A stretch of 64,000 nt of DNA from Salinimicrobium gaetbulicola. GTDB lineage: Bacteria; Bacteroidota; Bacteroidia; Flavobacteriales; Flavobacteriaceae. The notes beneath the pieces are model-generated. The model was given only the letters and a program-made list of their open reading frames with translations, was not told the DNA's origin and searched no databases. Shown piece after piece: positions 58,101 through 64,000 of the stretch. Made by a program: the position numbers and the translations under genes. The DNA lies in contig NZ_JBHTJP010000032.1 of NCBI RefSeq assembly GCF_042676025.1, positions 1,302,001 to 1,366,000 of the forward strand. The letters are read 5' to 3'. Each line of letters begins with the position of its first letter. The first letter of the stretch is position 1.

Positions 58101-61100
58101 TGGCTTAAGCGGCACCTCTATCTGGTAGAAATTGTTCGTAAAATCGGTTCCAATTCTTATAAATGCAACCAATTCTCCCTCATTCAACTCTGGTCTGTTT
58201 ACAACAGACTCCGCGTGAATGAACATTTCCAGGTTCTTATACTGTCGCATATCCAGCTGGAAATTCTTATAAACTGCCCGCGCGTCCTGCGGTTCAAGTT
58301 CACAAACCGTAAGAGAAAGAGACTGCTCGTTCTGCCTGATTCTGGTATTGTTGTTCTGCAATTCTTCCCGCTCCACTCCCGGCGGAAGCACATAAGGAAT
58401 AGGTTGCCTGTTTTCGTTCTCTTCAATACTTACCGCAGCCACCTGGAAGCTGGTATCTTCATTTGCAGGATCAGATTTATCAGGATCCAGAGTTTGGGTA
58501 TACCTTCTGTAATCCCCTCTAACCAGATCCATAGTACCAAACCTTAAAACGGTTGGATCTTCAAATTCGGTCAGGAACATTCTCATGAATCGGATGGATC
58601 TGAAATCTCCAATTCCTCCTTTGGCAGAAGTAGGCTCAAAAATCGGAATTTTGAACTGCACCCAGCGAACCGGAAGTTCCTGCCCGTTAGCCAACGTCGT
58701 ATTGAATTGTTTTACATCGGTAATATACTGGCTGTTGTCAATATTCATTCCGGGGAACAGATCTACTTCATATTCAAAATAGCTGTCAACCGTGTTCATG
58801 GTGTTATCACGGTTAATATCTTCAACCGTCGGAAGCGTTGTATTTCCCCTATCTGTATTGGTAACTGCAGTAGGAGAGTTTCCTTCGATCCCGTTGTATT
58901 CAAGATACCTGTTCAGGATCCCGCCCGAAGCACTCAGGAAATATGAGTAGTTATCGGCAGAAGGATCCGGCAAACCGGCAAAATCAGGAAATTCAACCGC
59001 TTCCTGGCTATCCAGTAATCCGTCGTAACCAATATCCTGGTTTAATCTCGCCTGGCCTTCAGTATTGAAAGCATAGATCAGCGATTGGTTGGAAGGCACT
59101 TTTCCGAAAGCCGTGGGAGTGGTCCCCAGCGTACCGCCATCTTCAGGCAGCCCGTTCTCGTATTGCTTCCGACCGTCCTTTAAAACATCTTCGGAAATAT
59201 TCCCTAAGTTGAACACGAGTTTCCCTCCGTTGTTCGTGGCATTCTCAGAATAGATGAAAGGGTCCATCAACCAGAATTCAATGTACTCCACGTTGCTTTG
59301 CTCAAAATTAGTGGAGTTTATTGGCCTTGTGATCCCTCCAAAATTCTGTTCAGGATTAGGAAGATCGTTCCCGCCTGCTGCCGCAGGGTTATAGTTATAC
59401 GGACCTCTTACATCGGGATAGTATGCAAGGTCCATGGTGTACAATACCTGGGATTGCCCCTGAACGATATCAACATTCGGAAAGATCTCGTCTATAAAAA
59501 CTCTCCTGGTGGCGTAGCTGGAAAGATCGGCGTCTGAAATCCCTTCCGGGCGACTGCTGCCATAGAAAATAGGATCTATACTATACCAGGCCAGTTTTGC
59601 CCTTTTGTAACCTGTGGCCAGGTCACCATTTCCAAGTTCCCCTCCAAACCCGAGTGGCGCACTTGAAAGCTCCCATCCCAATGGATTGTCAATGGAAATG
59701 GAAGTTTGAGCAGCTTCAAAATCATCTACATAAGTGGTAGCCTTACCACCAATTTCATTTCCTTTTGGAGCTCCCGGCACCAAATAGGCCACTTCTCCAC
59801 GTAAAGATAAATTCGAAACCACATCTGTATCTATGTTCGGAAGCTTGTTTACCATACGTGTCAAAAATGGCACTTCGGTAGAGTAATTCAGGTTAAGACC
59901 CAGGATGGTATTATTGATAGGCTCGTAACTATAATTGGATTTTTGGGTCAGCGGCCGCTCATTGAGGTTGAGATAGGTACCGCCTACCAAAAAGTTCTCA
60001 TTGAACTGGTGCTCCACGTTAATTCCCGTAAACCGTTTTGTCTGCTGACCAAAAAGAGCATTATTCTCTGTAGACACCTGAATGGGAATATTGGACGCCA
60101 GTAAAGATTCGTCAAGGATCTGCACCCTTCCAAACTGGTAGTTCACTACATAATCAACCCCTTCCTGCAGCACCCTTCCACCGGCAGTAACGGTAACCGA
60201 TCCCTGCGGAACGTTAAATGCGCCAATTGGAATTCCTTCTACATTTGAGGTTTTATACCTTCCTTTTAACTGGAACTTATTCTTGTCTGCCTGCTCCTGC
60301 TCTGCCTGTGTTTTAGTGGTTTCATAAAGCGCCCTGAAAACATATTTTTCCTGGTTGGCGTTATAGGTTTCCGGAAATTCGTAATCTTCACCACCCGCAT
60401 TAGGATCGGGATCCAGTTTTTCAAAAAGGTATTTTCCGAAGGGTTCCACAGAGGTAAAAATGATACTTCCGGTTTGAGGGTCAATGGTGATCCCCGGCAC
60501 GAAGTCAAAAAAGCCGTCCCCTCCTATAATGGGATCCCCGTTTATGGTAAGATTATCAAGGTTGAAGACTTTCAAAAGTGTGGTTTCTTCGACATCTTCC
60601 GGAAGGGGCACCCCATCAACACCGGTAATATAATTAAGCGGCTGAGGATCTGTATACACAATATTCATCCTGAAATCCTCCCTTTCCAGCTGAAGGGTTC
60701 CCAGGTTATAGATATTCTTCATCATGAGATCCCAGATAGGCTCATTGACATTTGTGACGGTACTTTTCAATAGTTTCACCACCAGGTTTTGAGAAATGGA
60801 AGCTTCTCCTGTTCCTCCCGAAGCATCTATCCCGTCATTTGCGAATTCACCAACCTGGTAAACCTGTCCACCCACGGTATACTGGAAAGCAACCGCCAGG
60901 ATCTCGTCACTTGCCAGGCGCTGGTTAAGGGAAATATACCCCAGTTGACTGTTCAGGCGATATTCAGATCTATTAAGTTGCCGGGCATTCTCAAGTTTCA
61001 CATAGTCTGTACCTTCGGCCACCTGTAATCCACCAAAACCGCTTTGGACCGTGGCGATATCCCTAATGGCAGGTGTAAGCACAGATTCTTCAGGACCGGT

Positions 61101-62288
61101 GATCCCAAAAGGATTGAGGTCGTTATTGCGGTTATCAGCATAAGCGCCTGCAGGCTGATTGAAAAATCCGGCCGGCGGATTTTCGAGTCCAATGTTACCT
61201 TCGACAGGGGATTCCCCAAGATCCTGGATCGCCACAATATTCCTGGCATCGGTAAGATTTTGAACGCTGTTACTTCGGTTGGTTACCCAAACCTGCACAC
61301 GCGTTATCTGAACATTCGAGTTTATAAACGGATAATCTTCGAGAGCTTCATCATAATGATCCCTGAAATAGTGCGCCAAAAAGAAGTGACGGTTCTCGTC
61401 GTATTCGATGGCGAACTTATCAAATTCCTGTACCGTCGCGCCGCCTTCCACATTCACGGTTCGACGTTCCGACTTTTGCTCAGAAAACACCCCGGTGATC
61501 CTGGTTTTTCCAAATTGCAATTCGGTCTTGACCCCAAAAAGGCTCTGCGCTCCCTGGATCAAGGCTGAATTTAGCGGCATGTTGATATTACCAACTTCTA
61601 TCTTCTGGATTATATCATCTTCAGTGGGAGTATATTCAAGTTTCAGCTGATTCTGGAAATCGAAGGTCGACTCTGTGTCATAGTTGGCGGTCACCTTCAG
61701 CCGTTCGCCGATATTTCCCAGTAAGCTCAATTGTATACGCTGGTCAAAGTCAAAGGTAAAGGTTCTCCTGTTCCGGGGAGAAAAAGCCGGATTATCCCTT
61801 TTCGAATAAAGGATCCCCAGATCGAGAGCTACCGAACCCTGCGGAATGAGTTCGATCTCCCCGCCTCCAAAAATGTTCTGAAAAAAATCTGAATTCACAT
61901 AGAATCCAGGTAGCAGATCTCTCTGCTCTTCTTCGGTCCCTTCCTTTCTTCCGGAAAGCGCATCGATCTTCTGCTGGAAATAATTGTTCATCTCTTCCTG
62001 AAGCACGAGTTCTTCAAATTCTTCCGGAGTTAAAATAAGGGGGGCAGAAATATTAAAATTTCCAAGGCTTTCAGTATAAATATAACGGTCCAGCAAAGGA
62101 TCATATTTATATGAAGCTATAATGCTGTTTGGCCTGGGCAGTTCGATCCTGCCTAACGAATAACCTGTTTTGGTAGTGTCCTGCTGAGTTTCTGTTTCCT
62201 GGGAAAAGGCCGCAAAAGGAAATGCCAGCACGCACAACAGCGTAATGGCAAACGAAAGCGAAAACCGATGATTGTAGTTCTGCCTCAA
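55149..62288 (-). CDS. sprA: Type IX secretion translocon protein SprA/Sov
   Basis: This 2379-residue protein has a signal peptide (ending FPFAAFSQ) and is of the length and composition of SprA (about 2400 residues in Flavobacterium johnsoniae; Sov in Porphyromonas). SprA is the giant 36-strand outer-membrane barrel through which type IX cargo leaves the cell. Family features include GEKFNFTFDFDQRIQLSLLG-like strands, LRITGVFSEQKSER and NFGN at the C terminus. The start is a TTG at 62288, 5 bases after the ruvA stop, so it is probably co-transcribed with ruvA. It is the largest gene in the window. Confidence 0.95.
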   Translation of the reverse strand: MRQNYNHRFSLSFAITLLCVLAFPFAAFSQETETQQDTTKTGYSLGRIELPRPNSIIASYKYDPLLDRYIYTESLGNFNISAPLILTPEEFEELVLQEEMNNYFQQKIDALSGRKEGTEEEQRDLLPGFYVNSDFFQNIFGGGEIELIPQGSVALDLGILYSKRDNPAFSPRNRRTFTFDFDQRIQLSLLGNIGERLKVTANYDTESTFDFQNQLKLEYTPTEDDIIQKIEVGNINMPLNSALIQGAQSLFGVKTELQFGKTRITGVFSEQKSERRTVNVEGGATVQEFDKFAIEYDENRHFFLAHYFRDHYDEALEDYPFINSNVQITRVQVWVTNRSNSVQNLTDARNIVAIQDLGESPVEGNIGLENPPAGFFNQPAGAYADNRNNDLNPFGITGPEESVLTPAIRDIATVQSGFGGLQVAEGTDYVKLENARQLNRSEYRLNSQLGYISLNQRLASDEILAVAFQYTVGGQVYQVGEFANDGIDASGGTGEASISQNLVVKLLKSTVTNVNEPIWDLMMKNIYNLGTLQLEREDFRMNIVYTDPQPLNYITGVDGVPLPEDVEETTLLKVFNLDNLTINGDPIIGGDGFFDFVPGITIDPQTGSIIFTSVEPFGKYLFEKLDPDPNAGGEDYEFPETYNANQEKYVFRALYETTKTQAEQEQADKNKFQLKGRYKTSNVEGIPIGAFNVPQGSVTVTAGGRVLQEGVDYVVNYQFGRVQILDESLLASNIPIQVSTENNALFGQQTKRFTGINVEHQFNENFLVGGTYLNLNERPLTQKSNYSYEPINNTILGLNLNYSTEVPFLTRMVNKLPNIDTDVVSNLSLRGEVAYLVPGAPKGNEIGGKATTYVDDFEAAQTSISIDNPLGWELSSAPLGFGGELGNGDLATGYKRAKLAWYSIDPIFYGSSRPEGISDADLSSYATRRVFIDEIFPNVDIVQGQSQVLYTMDLAYYPDVRGPYNYNPAAAGGNDLPNPEQNFGGITRPINSTNFEQSNVEYIEFWLMDPFIYSENATNNGGKLVFNLGNISEDVLKDGRKQYENGLPEDGGTLGTTPTAFGKVPSNQSLIYAFNTEGQARLNQDIGYDGLLDSQEAVEFPDFAGLPDPSADNYSYFLSASGGILNRYLEYNGIEGNSPTAVTNTDRGNTTLPTVEDINRDNTMNTVDSYFEYEVDLFPGMNIDNSQYITDVKQFNTTLANGQELPVRWVQFKIPIFEPTSAKGGIGDFRSIRFMRMFLTEFEDPTVLRFGTMDLVRGDYRRYTQTLDPDKSDPANEDTSFQVAAVSIEENENRQPIPYVLPPGVEREELQNNNTRIRQNEQSLSLTVCELEPQDARAVYKNFQLDMRQYKNLEMFIHAESVVNRPELNEGELVAFIRIGTDFTNNFYQIEVPLKPTQFGAVSASEIWPEENFLKLPLELLQEIKAKVIGDPTYVSTELNFFSEDGTPVNDGDPYDMGDLRIGIKGNPSFGNIRMLMLGLKNGLPDSDSRDLCGEVWFNELRLSDLNNEGGWAAIVNMDANIADFANVSATGRRSTVGFGALEQGPNQRSREDLQQYDFVSNVNMGQLLPQKWGVKIPVSYSIGEELITPKYDPEYLDLELETLLDNAATSERKEELKERAEDYTKRQSINVIGLRKERVGESKPMPYDIENFTVAASYNQIDHRDFEIEEAFDQNVRLGATYDYTFAPITIEPLKNVKALDSSAYFALLKDFNFNLLPTNISAGSTIFRQYNEQTFREINLPPGFLNGIPTLYQRNFLFDWQYTINYNFTKSLSLNFNSSTNRIVRNYLDEENVPDTTTDIWEGFFNTGIPNQHFQSLQLNYELPFSKVPALDFIKATYSYTGNFQWERGSEIFRFLEDIPDLGNSVQNSNSHKINANLEMQTLYDYIGLKKKTKEQAGKTIEERSRNVPTLNSKKEEGAQQEETGLSAGDKSYNTFIGLVTAIKKIQVNYQKNNGIYLPGYTNDIGFLGTWKPTVGFTLGSQEEIRYLAARKGWLTLYQDFNQQYTEVENDQLGINASLSFIPDLTVELSAGRMYSETFSENYRVTNGEYMPLTPVTFGNFNISTILLGTAFSESTAESSAVFQEFRENRLTIARRLAEANGFDPNNTDADGYPVGYGKTSQNVLLPAFLAAYSGSDPDKIKLDAFRDFPLPNWNLKYTGLMRLPWFKKNFKRFSVNHGYNSGYTINQFQTNLDYDPENPLEQDQAGNYKSEVLYSNINLTEQFSPLIRVDLEMNNSVKILADVQKDRALSLSFDNNLLTEISGNQYTLGLGYRIKDLKFTTTVGGKQRILSSDLNFKADVSFRHNETIIRYLDIQNNQVTAGQDIWAINFTADYALSKNLTALVYYDHSFSEYAISTAFPQTTIRSGITLRYNFGN

Positions 62289-62293
62289 GACAT

Positions 62294-62875
62294 TTATAAT
62301 TTTTTTAATGCAAGCTTTATCAGTGTCTCTACTGTAGCATCGGGGGCTTCCTTAACAATTCTATCTACAACTTTCTCAGATTGCTTACGGGTGTAACCAA
62401 GAGTCTCTAAAGCAGATAACGCTTCTTCCCGACTTGTATTGCTTATAGGCGCCGAAACTTCGTCGAGTCCGAACACCTTCAAAATTTTATCCTTAAGGTC
62501 CAAGATCACACGCTGGGCCGTTTTCGCTCCAATTCCCTTAATACTCTGGATCGTCGCTACATCCCCGGCGGCAATGGCTTCCATAATCTGCTTTGGCTCC
62601 AGCGATGACAACATCGTTCGTGCCGTACTCGCTCCCACTCCGGATACCGATATTAATAATCTGAATATTTCCCGCTCTGTCTTTTCCCAAAACCCGAATA
62701 AGGTATGAGAATCTTCTTTTACCTGAAGATGTGTATATAGTTTAATCGCTTCCGAAGAAGGAATAAGACCATACGTGTGAAGAGAAATGTGAATGAAATA
62801 ACCAATTCCGTTGCAGTCAATAACTACATTCGTTGGATTTTTCTCAACGAGTTGGCCTTTAATGGAGTGGATCAT
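62294..62875 (-). CDS. ruvA: Holliday junction DNA helicase subunit RuvA
   Basis: This 193-residue protein has the three RuvA domains: the N-terminal OB fold (IHSIKGQLVEKNPTNVVIDCNGIGYFIHIS), the helix-hairpin-helix domain (ISVSGVGASTARTML, SIKGIGAKTAQRVILDLKDK) and the C-terminal RuvB-binding helices (REEALSALETLGYTRKQSEKVV). It binds four-way junctions and loads RuvB. It precedes sprA by 5 bases. A TAnnTTTG box lies 22 bases upstream. Confidence 0.95.
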   Translation of the reverse strand: MIHSIKGQLVEKNPTNVVIDCNGIGYFIHISLHTYGLIPSSEAIKLYTHLQVKEDSHTLFGFWEKTEREIFRLLISVSGVGASTARTMLSSLEPKQIMEAIAAGDVATIQSIKGIGAKTAQRVILDLKDKILKVFGLDEVSAPISNTSREEALSALETLGYTRKQSEKVVDRIVKEAPDATVETLIKLALKKL

Positions 62876-62897
62876 GTGTTAAATTGGCTTGGTGACT

Positions 62898-62905
62898 CAA
62901 ATGTA
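62898..62905 (-). promoter_or_regulatory. Candidate -7 box of ruvA-sprA
   Basis: The minus strand reads TACATTTG (TAnnTTTG), 22 bases upstream of the ruvA ATG. The -33 position reads TTC. If real, it drives both ruvA and sprA. Confidence 0.45.
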
Positions 62906-62962
62906 GTAAAATTAACGGGACGGCGAAAAAGGAAAAATATTCCCCGATTTTGATCTTAAAAA

Positions 62963-62994
62963 TGAAAAAAGGCTGCCGGAAATCCAACAGCCTT
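62963..62994 (-). terminator. Rho-independent terminator after the malic enzyme gene
   Basis: AAGGCTG and CAGCCTT form a 7-bp stem with a 12-base loop, followed on the minus strand by TTTTTTCATTTTT, 24 bases past the stop. Confidence 0.75.
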
Positions 62995-63018
62995 TTAATC
63001 AATTCTATAATTGCTATT

Positions 63019-64000
63019 TTACATACCGTCTTTTCGGGCTTTGCGCTCTTTTTCCTGAGCATCTACTACCGCAACAGCGGTCATATTTACAATTTCCTCT
63101 ACACTGGCTCCTAGTTGAAGAACGTGTACAGGTTTATTCATTCCCATCAAAATAGGACCCACAGACTCGGTTTTATTCAGTTCCTTGATCAGCTTGTAGG
63201 TACTGTTACCAGAATCCAGGTTAGGGAAAATAAGCGTGTTCACCTTTTTTCCGGCAAGTTTTGAGAACGGGAATTTCTTCTGAAGTAATTCTTTGTTCAG
63301 GGCAAAGTCAGTTTGCATTTCACCGTCCACTGTGAGATCAGGATAGAATCTATGAAGGTAAGCCACTGCTTCTTTCACTTTTTCAGCATTCTCATCACTG
63401 GAAGAACCAAAGTTTGCGTACGAGATCATCGCCATTACAGGCTCCATCCCGAACAACCTAACGGTACGAGCCGTCATTTGCGCGATCTTGGCCAGTTCCT
63501 TGGCGGTTGGATTAATATTTACCGAAGTGTCACTAATGAAAAGCGGACCTCTGGAAGTGTTCATCAAGTTAGTTGCAGCGACTTTTGAAACCCCTTTTGC
63601 CTTCCCGATAAGTCGGAGGAAAGGTTTTAATACCGTTGGATAAGATCTGGAATAACCTGAAAGCAACGCGTCAGCATCTCCTTCATTGATCATCATGGCA
63701 GCGAAATAATTTCGCTCTCTCATCATTAATTGGGCATCATAACGGGTAACCCCTTTTCGCTTTCTAGAGTTCCAGAAAACTTCCGCGTAACGGTTTCTGC
63801 GATCTTTTTCTTCATCAGATTTTGAATCGATGATCACTACATCTGCAGCATGGAAGTCGATCTCCCTCATCAATTCTTCGATCACATCTTTTCTTCCTAA
63901 AAGTATAGGTTGCGCGATCCCTTCATCATGAACGATCTGAGCAGCCTTAAGGACATCCAGGTGATCTGCCTCGGCAAAGACCACTTTTTTAGGATCCATT
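63019..64000 (-). CDS. maeB: NADP-dependent malic enzyme, C-terminal phosphotransacetylase-like domain (truncated by window edge)
   Basis: The visible 326 residues read as the phosphate acetyltransferase-like domain that ends MaeB-type malic enzymes: KKVVFAEADHLDVLKAAQIV at the start, ISDTSVNINPTAKELAKIA and MNKPVHVLQLGASVEEIVNMTAVAVV. The catalytic malic domain would be upstream, beyond the right edge. The ATG at 63997-63999 lies within the conserved lead-in to this domain and is probably internal. The alternative, a separate phosphotransacetylase (pta), is less likely because the pattern DPKKVVFAEAD follows the malic domain in MaeB. The enzyme makes pyruvate and NADPH from malate. Confidence 0.82.
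   Translation of the reverse strand, partial: MDPKKVVFAEADHLDVLKAAQIVHDEGIAQPILLGRKDVIEELMREIDFHAADVVIIDSKSDEEKDRRNRYAEVFWNSRKRKGVTRYDAQLMMRERNYFAAMMINEGDADALLSGYSRSYPTVLKPFLRLIGKAKGVSKVAATNLMNTSRGPLFISDTSVNINPTAKELAKIAQMTARTVRLFGMEPVMAMISYANFGSSSDENAEKVKEAVAYLHRFYPDLTVDGEMQTDFALNKELLQKKFPFSKLAGKKVNTLIFPNLDSGNSTYKLIKELNKTESVGPILMGMNKPVHVLQLGASVEEIVNMTAVAVVDAQEKERKARKDGM

Noticed and set aside
58095..58547. 150-residue open frame opposite sprA.
   Set aside because: It lies wholly inside sprA, has no promoter or recognisable domain, and such antisense frames are expected by chance in a 7-kb gene.
1..64000. CRISPR array, insertion sequence, tRNA or rRNA genes, integrated element.
   Set aside because: No spaced direct repeats, transposase-like frame, tRNA-like fold or rRNA stretch was recognised, and base composition looks even along the window.

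Overview
This 64 kb window is a contiguous stretch of chromosome from a member of the Bacteroidota, almost certainly a marine flavobacterium (family Flavobacteriaceae, gene content reminiscent of Gramella/Christiangramia and relatives; the genus is inference). The evidence is a type IX secretion/gliding apparatus (gldKLMN, a PorG-type protein, sprA), FPGCE-signature TonB proteins, OmpP1/FadL, tandem Skp-like chaperones behind bamA, and repeated use of the Bacteroidota promoter TTG-N19-TAnnTTTG. No rRNA, tRNA, CRISPR array, prophage or insertion sequence was seen, and no gap between genes exceeds about 250 bases. The gene content is mostly core, so the unusual observations lie in the details of core-linked genes rather than in an island.

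Layout. (1) 1-199: end of a DUF983 gene on the + strand, convergent with the next block. (2) 186-9695, minus: topA, a degenerate arginase-fold protein, gldK-gldL-gldM-gldN ending in a strong terminator, then an FAD-dependent oxidoreductase. (3) 9871-16475, plus: miaB, a receiver-less sigma-54-type activator, lptE, a TPR protein, secG, a terminator, then groES-groEL. (4) 16572-26646, minus: three small SRPBCC/DinB/VOC genes, clpX, clpP, tig, a small membrane protein, an SGNH lipoprotein with a FadL-type channel, an alpha/beta hydrolase and pdxJ. (5) 26735-37130, plus: a CBS-domain gene coupled to nadK, then porG-uppS-bamA-skp-skp, murI, an Nfu-type Fe-S protein, a dodecin-like protein and an MscS channel. 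(6) 37202-64000, minus: tsaB behind a six-gene ABC/HlyD/TolC exporter; a cytochrome oxidase block (ctaB, two subunit III genes, subunit IV, two SCO-fold proteins, DUF420, a small CxxC membrane protein); a RemB-like outer-membrane protein and two TonB genes; vanZ-gcvH; the giant sprA; ruvA; and the phosphotransacetylase-like end of a malic enzyme.

How the genes fit together. Envelope biogenesis and energised outer-membrane export dominate. GldL/GldM form the proton-driven motor, GldK/GldN/PorG the periplasmic and outer-membrane ring, and SprA the translocon pore. BamA, Skp, LptE, UppS and MurI build the envelope they sit in, and TonB proteins energise outer-membrane transport. SecG, trigger factor, GroESL and ClpXP cover export and protein quality control.

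Points most worth a second look: the arginase-fold gene just upstream of gldKLMN has lost half of its metal ligands; the RemB-like barrel carries a TonB C-terminal-like domain at its N terminus and sits beside two TonB genes with the same signature; a cysteine-free SCO-like protein is coupled to a true SCO; a dodecin lacks both flavin-contacting residues; and gldK appears to have an almost leaderless promoter.
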